Positions 1-5,511 of a DNA stretch of 7,197 bases are shown piece by piece. The DNA comes from Fibrobacteres bacterium CG2_30_45_31 (GTDB taxonomy: Bacteria > Fibrobacterota > Fibrobacteria > Fibrobacterales > Fibrobacteraceae): assembly GCA_001873075.1 (NCBI GenBank), contig MNYL01000251.1, positions 1 to 7,197 on the forward strand, written 5' to 3'. A model generated the notes under the pieces. The model saw only the letters and a program-made list of their open reading frames with translations. It did no database searches and was not told the DNA's origin. Positions within the stretch are counted from its first letter, which is position 1, and each line of letters starts with the position of its first letter. Both the position numbers and the translations under genes were made by a program.

Positions 1-865
1 ACTTATCCGCAGCGATGTAGTCCACCGGAAGAATGATCTTCTTGCCGTTTTTCTTCGCCTTTTCCATTAATTCGGGGACGATTTTTGCACCTTCTTCATC
101 AAACAGAGAGTTCCCGATCTTCGTGCCATTCAACACTTTCTTGAACGTGAAAGCCATACCGCCGCCGATAATGATCTCATCCGCTTTATCCAAAAGATTA
201 TTGATGAGTTGAATCTTATCGGCCACTTTCGCTCCACCGAGAATGGCGAGGAAAGGACGCGGAGGGTTATTCAAAACTTTATCAAACGCCTGAAGTTCCT
301 TGTTCATCAGGAACCCCGCAGCGCGCTTTTCAAGAGCAACACCAGTCATGGACGAGTGATCGCGGTGAGCGGTACCAAAAGCATCGTTCACATAAACGTC
401 GGCGAGTTTGGTCAAAGAAGCGCGGAACGCCTTCACTTTTTCCTTGTCAGCCTTAATCTTGTTGCCTTCAGCGTCCTTCGCCTTTCCCTCTTCTTCAATG
501 TGGAAGCGGAGATTTTCTAAGAGGACAATTTCACCTGGTTTCAGGGCTGCACAAGCAGCTTCCACTTCTGCACCCACGCAGTCTTTGAGGAACTTCACAG
601 GCTTTTTGATGATCTCTTCTAATTTCTTCGCCACAGGAGCGAGAGAATATTTGGCAACCACTTCCCCATTCGGACGACCTAAGTGACTTGCGAGAACCAC
701 AGAGGCACCCTTGTCAAGAGCATACTGAATTGTAGGAAGAGCGGCATCGATACGTTTGGTATTGGTGATTTCTCCAGTGACCTTATCCTGTGGCACATTA
801 AAGTCCACACGGATAAAAACACGTTTGCCCTTGAGGTCGAGATCTTCGATAGAAAGCTTAGCCAT
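1..865 (-). CDS. pgk: Phosphoglycerate kinase, N-terminal 288 residues (3' end outside window)
   Basis: Cytosolic glycolytic enzyme that transfers the acyl phosphate of 1,3-bisphosphoglycerate to ADP, giving ATP and 3-phosphoglycerate. The translated minus strand begins MAKLSIEDLDLKGKRV and contains the family signature RVDFNVP (residues 19-25), the substrate-binding SHLGRP (60-65), LLENLRF (115-121), YVNDAFGTAHR (158-168) and ILGGAKVADKI (208-218), plus the GGGMAFT segment (234-240). About 288 of the usual 390-420 residues are present; the C-terminal nucleotide-binding half is cut by the window edge. The ATG at 865 is supported by the match to the family N-terminus and by an upstream AAAGG about 9 nt away. 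The insert after LENLRF (EEEGKAKDAEGNKIKAD, about 124-140) is the version I know from eukaryotic cytosolic PGKs rather than from E. coli or Bacillus. The gene is divergent from the MFS genes. The identification is very secure. Confidence 0.97.
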   Translation of the reverse strand, partial: MAKLSIEDLDLKGKRVFIRVDFNVPQDKVTGEITNTKRIDAALPTIQYALDKGASVVLASHLGRPNGEVVAKYSLAPVAKKLEEIIKKPVKFLKDCVGAEVEAACAALKPGEIVLLENLRFHIEEEGKAKDAEGNKIKADKEKVKAFRASLTKLADVYVNDAFGTAHRDHSSMTGVALEKRAAGFLMNKELQAFDKVLNNPPRPFLAILGGAKVADKIQLINNLLDKADEIIIGGGMAFTFKKVLNGTKIGNSLFDEEGAKIVPELMEKAKKNGKKIILPVDYIAADK

Positions 866-955
866 TGTACTGAACCTTTGGTTGAAGTGAGTTTATTTAA
901 TTACGAACGTGGTTAAAATTTATAAAATTGGAGAGCACCGAAAGGATTCTTTTTT
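866..955. promoter_or_regulatory. Divergent spacer between pgk and the MFS pair, probably holding both promoters
   Basis: This 90-bp AT-rich gap lies between two divergent starts, so it should carry both promoters. On the plus strand, TAAAAT (914-919) and TATAAAAT (921-928) are possible -10 boxes, but I see no convincing -35 at the right distance. On the minus strand the segment around 891-903 is a possible -10 region for pgk. The clear element is the ribosome binding site AAAGGA at 941-946, 9 nt before the ATG at 956. Exact promoter positions are guesses. Confidence 0.4.
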
Positions 956-2125
956 ATGGATAAGCTTTGGACTCGCTCATTTCTCAATATTTGCGCCAGC
1001 AATTTCCTGATGTTTTACGCATTTTACCTCGTGTTCCCGGTGCTACCCCTCTACATTATCGAACAATTTAAAGTCAGCAGTACTATCACGGGCCTTGTGC
1101 TTTCCACCTACATGGTAGGATCTCTTCTGTGCCGCCCTTTTGCGGGTTACCTCGTCGATACGTTTTCTCGTAAACCGCTTTACCTGGTCACTTTCGCTTT
1201 GTTTACCTGCGTTTTTGCGGGCTATCTTGTGGCTATTACACTCTCGCTCCTTGCTTTAACACGCCTGGTTCATGGTCTCTCCTTTGGCCTCGTGACCACA
1301 GCGAGTAACACGATTGCAGTGGACGTGCTCCCCTCCTCTAGACGCGGGGAAGGCATCGGTTATTTCGGGGTCGCCACCAATATTGCCTTTGCCCTGGGTC
1401 CCATGACAGGAGTTCTCGTTTTTGAAAATTATGGTTTCAACGCCGTTTTTATGGTTTCTCTTGTCATTAGTTTAGTGGGACTTTTGTTGGCGCTTCCCCT
1501 AAAAATACAGATAAAACGACCGAAAGAAGGAGCGCGCCCCATTTCTTTGGATCGATTTTTCCTCACAAATGCGATTCCTCAATTTCTTTGTCTCGTGGTG
1601 ATCGGTTTTTCCTATGGCCCAGTGATCAACTACATTACCCTCTACGGAAAGGAAATCGGGATCTCTGGGAGTGTGGGTTACTTTTATGCTTTTCTTGCCC
1701 TCGGTCTTATTATCAGTCGTCTTTTTTCGGGAAAGCTCATTGACAAAGGATATTTAACGCGCCTCATTTTCGCGGGCACCGTTATTCTGACCTTCACCTT
1801 TGCAGTTCTTGGCCTCTTCCCGAACCCTGTGGTTTTCTTTGCCGCGGCTTTTTTCATTGGACTCGGGAATGGCATGGTATGCCCCAGTTACCAAAATTTG
1901 TTTGTCAATATGGCGCGGCACAATCAACGCGGTACCGCCTCCAGCACTTACCTCTCTGCATGGGATGTGGGTATTGGCCTTGGGATCTTATCTGGCGGAT
2001 ACATCGCTGAAAAATTCAGTTATGGTGTTGTTTTTGTGATGAGTGCTCTGGGCATTGCTTTAAGTCTTCTCCTATTCCACAAAGTGGGAGCTCCTCATTA
2101 CGAAAAAAATAGGCTGTATCCGTAG
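956..2125 (+). CDS. Major facilitator superfamily transporter (12-TM, drug/sugar efflux-like), copy 1
   Basis: Inner-membrane secondary transporter of 389 residues, normal for a 12-helix MFS protein. Three family motifs are visible. Motif A in the loop between helices 2 and 3 reads GYLVDTFSRKPLY (64-76) with its Asp68 and Arg72-Lys73. A motif B-like Arg103 lies in helix 4 (LTRLVHGLSFG). Motif C in helix 5 reads LGPMTG (147-152) and is typical of proton-coupled antiporters that export small molecules. A hydrophilic central loop (about 182-200) separates the two six-helix halves, and a degenerate motif A repeat (GKLIDKG, 259-265) begins the loop after helix 8. The start at 956 has a good AAAGGA site 9 nt upstream. 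The protein is clearly paralogous to the gene at 2382-3563: it shares LCRPFAGY, DTFSRKPLYL, NTIAVD, LGPMTG and NLFVN in the same order. Its TAG stop is completed by the first base of the inserted element at 2125. The substrate cannot be read from the sequence. Confidence 0.92.
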   Translation: MDKLWTRSFLNICASNFLMFYAFYLVFPVLPLYIIEQFKVSSTITGLVLSTYMVGSLLCRPFAGYLVDTFSRKPLYLVTFALFTCVFAGYLVAITLSLLALTRLVHGLSFGLVTTASNTIAVDVLPSSRRGEGIGYFGVATNIAFALGPMTGVLVFENYGFNAVFMVSLVISLVGLLLALPLKIQIKRPKEGARPISLDRFFLTNAIPQFLCLVVIGFSYGPVINYITLYGKEIGISGSVGYFYAFLALGLIISRLFSGKLIDKGYLTRLIFAGTVILTFTFAVLGLFPNPVVFFAAAFFIGLGNGMVCPSYQNLFVNMARHNQRGTASSTYLSAWDVGIGLGILSGGYIAEKFSYGVVFVMSALGIALSLLLFHKVGAPHYEKNRLYP

Positions 2126-2141
2126 GGCACCTCTAAAAATT
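2125..2141 (+). repeat. Left terminal inverted repeat of the MITE-like element
   Basis: GGGCACCTCTAAAAATT. It matches the reverse complement of 2344-2360 except at position 9 (C instead of T). Its first G is the third base of the TAG stop codon of the upstream MFS gene. Confidence 0.8.
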
Positions 2142-2188
2142 CTTTTTCTATGGAATCGACTGTGACACATCGCAATAGTTCGTCGCTT

Positions 2189-2221
2189 AAAGTGGCTAAT
2201 AACGTCATTATTGGCCACTTT
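2189..2221. repeat. 14-bp stem-loop inside the MITE-like element
   Basis: The arms AAAGTGGCTAATAA (2189-2202) and TTATTGGCCACTTT (2208-2221) pair over 14 positions with one G-U pair, around a 5-nt CGTCA loop. The following plus-strand sequence is only TTTTG overlapping the arm, so it is a weak terminator candidate at best. It would form in RNA from either strand and would sit in the leader of the second MFS gene on any read-through transcript. Confidence 0.75.
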
Positions 2222-2250
2222 TGTGCTTACACACTTGTTGGTGCAACTCG

Positions 2251-2278
2251 GCAATGGGCGTACAAGTACGCCCGCTGC
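2251..2278. repeat. GC-rich inverted repeat inside the MITE-like element
   Basis: The core GGGCGTAC-AA-GTACGCCC (2256-2273) is a perfect palindrome apart from the two central bases. Flanking GCA (2251-2253) and TGC (2276-2278) extend the pairing past one mismatch and one wobble. As RNA it would form a stem of about 7 bp with a 4-nt loop plus the outer extension. It may be a protein-binding palindrome or a structural part of the element. Confidence 0.7.
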
Positions 2279-2343
2279 ACTCGTTTTAGCCAACAATCGC
2301 TTCTGCTCTTGCTCGGTCTCACTCAATTCCATGGTCGCAAACC

Positions 2344-2360
2344 AATTTTTAAAGGTGCCC
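2344..2360 (-). repeat. Right terminal inverted repeat of the MITE-like element
   Basis: AATTTTTAAAGGTGCCC. Its reverse complement begins GGGCACCTTTAAAAATT and matches the left end at 16 of 17 positions. It is followed by A and then TA, the candidate target duplication. Confidence 0.8.
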
Positions 2361-2370
2361 ATAACTTCTG

Positions 2371-2376
2371 AAGGAG
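2371..2376 (+). promoter_or_regulatory. Ribosome binding site that fixes the start of the second MFS gene
   Basis: AAGGAG lies 5 nt before the ATG at 2382. The reading frame is open further upstream, to an ATG at 2211 inside the inserted element, but that start has no comparable site. The protein from 2382 (MESKSDRLWTISFINLCAS) aligns with the start of the first MFS protein (MDKLWTRSFLNICAS). The shorter form is therefore the right one. Confidence 0.9.
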
Positions 2377-2381
2377 TTTCA

Positions 2382-3563
2382 ATGGAAAGTAAATCAGACC
2401 GGTTGTGGACTATTTCCTTTATCAATCTTTGTGCCTCACAGTTTCTTCTCTATTTTTCCGTTTATTTAGTGATGCCCGTATTGGGGCTATACATTGTCGA
2501 TTCTTTTGAAAACGGAAAATCAGTCGTGGGATTTCTGCTCGCGGCCTATACGGTTACAGCGATGCTTTGCCGCCCCTTTGCAGGCTACATCATAGACACA
2601 TTTTCACGCAAGCCTCTGTATCTTTTTGCTTATGTGGGTTTCGTTAGCGTCTTCGGCAGCTATCTCCTGATCGGCACATTGACCCTCATTTGCATAGTGC
2701 GCGTTTTCCAGGGATTCTCCTTTGGCATTTTCACCACGACAGCAAATACCATTGCGGTAGATCTTATTCCGCCCGCCCGCCGCGGGAGCGGGATCGTCTA
2801 CTTTGGCATTACCGCCACGGCAGCCTTTATGCTGGGGCCGATGACTGGTATTTTCATTAATTCAAGTTATGGCATCCGTACCGTTTTTGCCACAGCACTT
2901 GCGACGGGGTGCCTAGGGCTTTTACTCGCGCTGTTGCAACGCACTCCCCCACGTCCCAAACCGGAAAAGAAAACACCCATCGCTTTCAAACGTTTCTTCC
3001 TCCTCGCAGGACTCCCTCTCTTTATCAACATGCTTTTCGTATTCTTCAGTTATGGCATCACCATGAACTATATGGCTTTGTACGCCCGCGAACTCGGAAT
3101 CGGCAAGGGAGCGGGTTTCTTTTTCGGACTTCTTTCTTCGGGCATTATTTTAAGTCGTCTCGTCATTGGACGCCTTATTGACAGAGGACATCTTTTGCAC
3201 TTAATGATTGCAGGTCTTTCTCTCCTTTTTATCTCTTTTACGATTTTTGCGCTAAATCCATTTCCCAGCGCTTTTTATGGGCTCGCCTTTTTTATCGGAG
3301 TCGGTTTTGGATTGGTGAGTCCCGGATTTCAAAATCTCTTTGTGAATTTGGGGAATCCTTCTGAAAGGGGAATCGCCAATGGCACTTTCCTTTCAGGTTG
3401 GGATTTAGGCATTGCTACCGGAACCCTTTTGGGAGCCCCTATTGCGCAACATTTTGGTTACAACAATCTTTACCTTTTTGGCGCAGGCATGGTGGGTGCA
3501 GGTCTCCTCATTTTCATTAAAATCAGTAAGCCTCATTACTTAAAAAACAAAATAAATGCCTAA
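2382..3563 (+). CDS. Major facilitator superfamily transporter (12-TM, drug/sugar efflux-like), copy 2
   Basis: Inner-membrane MFS transporter of 393 residues. Motif A reads GYIIDTFSRKPLY (68-80), the helix 4 Arg is at 107 (VRVFQGFSFG), and motif C reads LGPMTG (151-156). A Pro- and Lys-rich central loop (TPPRPKPEKK) joins the two halves, and a second-half motif A remnant GRLIDRG follows helix 8. By eye roughly half of its residues match the first MFS protein along the whole length, including nearly equal C-terminal tails (PHYEKN versus PHYLKN), so the pair arose by an old tandem duplication. The two genes were probably co-transcribed before the 237-bp element separated them; the second may now depend on read-through or on a promoter in the element. 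Homodimer or heterodimer function is not normal for this family, so the copies more likely differ in substrate. The substrate is unknown. Confidence 0.92.
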   Translation: MESKSDRLWTISFINLCASQFLLYFSVYLVMPVLGLYIVDSFENGKSVVGFLLAAYTVTAMLCRPFAGYIIDTFSRKPLYLFAYVGFVSVFGSYLLIGTLTLICIVRVFQGFSFGIFTTTANTIAVDLIPPARRGSGIVYFGITATAAFMLGPMTGIFINSSYGIRTVFATALATGCLGLLLALLQRTPPRPKPEKKTPIAFKRFFLLAGLPLFINMLFVFFSYGITMNYMALYARELGIGKGAGFFFGLLSSGIILSRLVIGRLIDRGHLLHLMIAGLSLLFISFTIFALNPFPSAFYGLAFFIGVGFGLVSPGFQNLFVNLGNPSERGIANGTFLSGWDLGIATGTLLGAPIAQHFGYNNLYLFGAGMVGAGLLIFIKISKPHYLKNKINA

Positions 3564-3735
3564 TTTTGGATTTTAGACCCGCTCTGAATACATTTCGATT
3601 TCATAAAAAACGAAACTTTCAAAAAACGACATATTTGTAAAAAAGCAGAGCAAGCTCGTCATTTTTGAAAATTTTAAAATGTTCTTGTATTGATTTTTAA
3701 TCAAAAAAAGCAAATAAGAATCAAAATTGGGAATT
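3564..3735. other. AT-rich upstream region of the nitrogen operon, with A-tracts
   Basis: No gene or RNA is recognisable here. The stretch holds repeated A- and T-tracts (3605-3610, 3621-3626, 3639-3644, 3662-3666, 3694-3698, 3703-3709), which would be expected to curve the DNA. It lies just upstream of a sigma-54 promoter, where a looping activator would bind. I see no convincing intrinsic terminator for the second MFS gene: the best hairpins near its end have stems of only 4-5 bp. Confidence 0.5.
3690..3704. promoter_or_regulatory. Candidate activator-binding palindrome upstream of the sigma-54 promoter
   Basis: TTGATT-TTT-AATCAA is a perfect 6-bp-arm palindrome centred about 64 bp before the predicted transcription start. 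The right half (AATCAAAA, 3699-3706) recurs at 3719-3726, exactly 20 bp later, close to two helical turns. It does not resemble the classic enterobacterial NtrC site, and in such AT-rich DNA short palindromes arise easily, so the role is tentative. Confidence 0.35.
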
Positions 3736-3750
3736 GGCACATCATTTGCT
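3735..3750 (+). promoter_or_regulatory. Sigma-54 (RpoN) -24/-12 promoter of the glnK-amtB operon
   Basis: TTGGCACATCATTTGCTTT (3734-3752) matches the sigma-54 consensus TGGCAC-N5-TTGCT. The invariant GG (3736-3737) and GC (3748-3749) are separated by exactly 10 bp. Transcription should start near 3761, giving a leader of about 41 nt before the ATG at 3802. Sigma-54 promoters need an ATP-dependent activator such as NtrC, so the operon is probably switched on by nitrogen limitation. Position, spacing and the downstream genes all agree. Confidence 0.88.
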
Positions 3751-3801
3751 TTATGCTTTTCGGTCGAAACAAATAACCGGCCTTAACACTGGAGAAAACA
3801 A

Positions 3802-4143
3802 ATGAAACTCGTTACGGCGTACATCCAACCCGAGAAGCTGAATAGCGTCAAGCAGGCGCTCTATGAAGCTGAAATATTCAAAATGAGCGTTACCAATGTA
3901 TTGGGATGCGGTCAACAAAGGGGCTACACGGAAAATTATCGTGGAGCGGAGACAGAAGTGAATCTGCTGAAGAAACTTCAGATTTGCATTGCTTTGAATG
4001 ACGAATTTGTGCAACCCTGCATTGATGCCATCATCAAGGGAGCCCGCACAGGAAACATCGGCGACGGCAAGATCTTCGTCGAAAACATGGAACGTTGCGT
4101 ACGCATTCGCACAGGTGAAGATGGCCCAGAAGCCATCGGTTAA
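3802..4143 (+). CDS. glnK: PII family nitrogen regulatory protein (GlnK type, linked to amtB)
   Basis: Small cytosolic trimeric signal protein that senses ATP/ADP and 2-oxoglutarate and, in amtB-linked versions, docks on the ammonium channel. The 113 residues align without gaps to E. coli GlnB/GlnK numbering. The 2-oxoglutarate and nucleotide residues Gln39, Lys58, Gly87, Gly89, Lys90, Arg101 and Arg103 are present. The T-loop reads GYTENYRGAETEVN, keeping Tyr46 and Arg47 (Arg47 is the residue that enters the AmtB pore in E. coli). Position 51 is Thr rather than the uridylylated Tyr, and position 49 is Ala rather than the Ser phosphorylated in cyanobacteria. Four cysteines (36, 62, 73, 99) are unusual. 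GGAG sits 7 nt before the ATG. It is first in a sigma-54-driven operon, 15 nt before amtB. The choice of the name glnK over glnB rests on that linkage. Confidence 0.95.
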   Translation: MKLVTAYIQPEKLNSVKQALYEAEIFKMSVTNVLGCGQQRGYTENYRGAETEVNLLKKLQICIALNDEFVQPCIDAIIKGARTGNIGDGKIFVENMERCVRIRTGEDGPEAIG

Positions 4144-4158
4144 CAAAGGAAAACTATT

Positions 4159-5505
4159 ATGAACGCAGATACACTTGCATTACTCAACGAAAAAATTAGT
4201 GCATTAAGTTCCCAAGTTGCTGATATTAGTGCCAACGCCCTTACGAAAGGCGATTCCACGATTGCCACGGTGGCGAGCCTTGGTGATAGTACTTTTATGA
4301 CAGAAAACGTCTGGATTATGATTTGCGCACTCCTTGTGTTCATCATGAGCCTAGGCTTTGCGACTGTGGAATCAGGACTTTGCCGCGCTAAAAACACAGC
4401 CAATATTCTCTTTAAAAATATTGCAGTACCAACAATCGGAGTCACCACTTTCGCGGCGATCGGTTTTGCCTTGATGTATCCAGGAACTTGGAGCATTAAT
4501 CACGTTCTAGGATTTGCAGGTTTCGGCCTGAATGTCCCAGAAGGGGGCTTTACCAACGCCTATAACCATTACACCTATTTCAGCGATTTCCTCTTCCAAG
4601 CCATGTTTGCCGCTACTGCTGCAACCATTGTGTCTGGTGCCGTTGCTGAACGCATCAAGCTCTCTTCTTTCCTCCTGTTCACAGTTATTTACGTGACATT
4701 CGTCTATCCGATTGTCGGTAGCTGGACATGGGGTGGCGGCTGGCTTGCTGATCGCGGATTCCATGACCTTGCAGGTTCTACCTTGGTTCACTCTGTGGGC
4801 GGTTGGGCGGCTCTCGCGGGCATCATTGTTCTTGGCCCACGTATCGGTCGTTATCGCAATGGTAAGATCTATGCGTTCCCGGCACATTCGATTCCTCTCG
4901 CCACCATCGGTGTTTTCATGCTCTGGTTCGGTTGGTGGGGATTCAATGCGGGTTCCGCTCTCTCCGCAGATCCTAAGGCAACGTCTTGGATTCTTGTGAC
5001 GACGAACCTTGCTGCTGTCGCAGGCATCATTTCTTCTACCGCTTTGAGCTGGATTTTGGCAAAGAAGCCGGATGTCACCATGGCACTTAATGGTTGCTTG
5101 GCAGGTCTTGTGGCCATTACCGCAGGTGCTGATGTAGTTACTCCGCTGAACTCCTGGATTATCGGAGCCATTGCCGGTATCTTGGTTGTCCTTTCGGTGT
5201 ATATGTTCGATAGACTCCGTTTGGATGATCCTGTGGGTGCCCTCTCGGTTCACTTGGTCAACGGTCTCTGGGGTACTCTTGCTGTAGGCATCTTTGATAT
5301 GACAGGAAGCTACTCTGTATTTGGCCAGTTGTTCGGTATGGCAGCCTATGCGGTTCCTTGCTTCTTCGGTGCTCTGCTTATCTTCTTTGCAATAAAGAAG
5401 ACTATGGGCCTCCGTGTCTCTGAGAAGGAAGAATTGCGCGGTCTCGATGCAGGTGAACATGGGCAAGAAGCCTACAGTGGCTTCCAGATTTTCACCAACA
5501 CCTAA
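4159..5505 (+). CDS. amtB: Ammonium transporter (Amt/MEP/Rh family)
   Basis: Trimeric inner-membrane ammonium channel of 448 residues with 11 expected helices. Pore residues can be matched to E. coli AmtB: Phe146 and Phe150 for the periplasmic gate, Trp191 (W148), Asp203 (D160), twin His211 and His365 (H168, H318) and Ser266 (S219). The family signature DLAGSTLVHSVGG spans 203-215. The cytosolic tail keeps EKEELRGLD-EHGQEAY (422-439), the element that couples subunits and contacts PII. There is no cleavable signal peptide; instead residues about 6-27 form an amphipathic helix with heptad positions Leu9, Ile13, Leu16, Val20 and Ile23, before helix 1 (about 51-70). Several features (GFA-VESGLCRAKNT) resemble the plant AMT1-like branch more than E. 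coli AmtB. CAAAGGA (4144-4150) precedes the ATG by 8 nt. It is co-transcribed with the PII gene, which is expected to block it when ammonium is plentiful. Confidence 0.96.
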   Translation: MNADTLALLNEKISALSSQVADISANALTKGDSTIATVASLGDSTFMTENVWIMICALLVFIMSLGFATVESGLCRAKNTANILFKNIAVPTIGVTTFAAIGFALMYPGTWSINHVLGFAGFGLNVPEGGFTNAYNHYTYFSDFLFQAMFAATAATIVSGAVAERIKLSSFLLFTVIYVTFVYPIVGSWTWGGGWLADRGFHDLAGSTLVHSVGGWAALAGIIVLGPRIGRYRNGKIYAFPAHSIPLATIGVFMLWFGWWGFNAGSALSADPKATSWILVTTNLAAVAGIISSTALSWILAKKPDVTMALNGCLAGLVAITAGADVVTPLNSWIIGAIAGILVVLSVYMFDRLRLDDPVGALSVHLVNGLWGTLAVGIFDMTGSYSVFGQLFGMAAYAVPCFFGALLIFFAIKKTMGLRVSEKEELRGLDAGEHGQEAYSGFQIFTNT

Positions 5506-5511
5506 TAGTTT

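Larger units (their letters stand above)
2125..2361. mobile_element. MITE-like non-autonomous insertion between the two MFS genes
   Basis: A segment of about 237 bp begins with GGGCACCTCTAAAAATT (2125-2141) and ends with AATTTTTAAAGGTGCCC (2344-2360). The ends are inverted repeats of each other at 16 of 17 positions. TA dinucleotides flank it (2123-2124 and 2362-2363), consistent with a TA target duplication, although the right end then carries one extra base (A2361). It encodes no recognisable transposase, and the interior holds two strong hairpins. Size, terminal repeats and lack of a transposase fit a miniature inverted-repeat transposable element mobilised by a related full-length insertion sequence. 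I cannot name that family. Removing the element and one TA gives a TAA stop for the first MFS gene, then 17 nt containing AAGGAG before the second gene, which is a sensible ancestral operon junction. Without copies elsewhere in the genome, mobility remains an inference. Confidence 0.72.

Noticed and set aside
209..916. Three plus-strand open frames opposite pgk
   Set aside because: The minus strand carries a continuous, highly conserved phosphoglycerate kinase; the plus-strand translations have no coherent features.
2211..2381. A 57-residue N-terminal extension of the second MFS protein starting at the ATG at 2211
   Set aside because: It lies in the inserted element, lacks a good ribosome binding site, is not hydrophobic in an MFS-like way, and the start at 2382 matches the paralogue and has AAGGAG 5 nt upstream.
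3592..3666. Possible intrinsic terminators after the second MFS gene (TTTCG/CGAAA near 3593-3615, GAGC/GCTC near 3648-3657)
   Set aside because: Stems are only 4-5 bp with a long loop or an impossible 2-nt loop, and the T-runs are not placed directly after a stable stem.
3761..3780. A CGGT/ACCG hairpin at the predicted 5' end of the glnK-amtB leader, considered as a riboswitch part
   Set aside because: It has only 4 bp and an 11-nt loop, the leader is about 41 nt in total, and there is no room for a known ligand-binding RNA.
4507..5466. A 319-codon open frame on the minus strand across amtB
   Set aside because: It is antisense to an unmistakable ammonium transporter, and its translation is rich in Arg, Thr, Cys and His with no recognisable domain. 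It is a shadow of the real gene's codon pattern.
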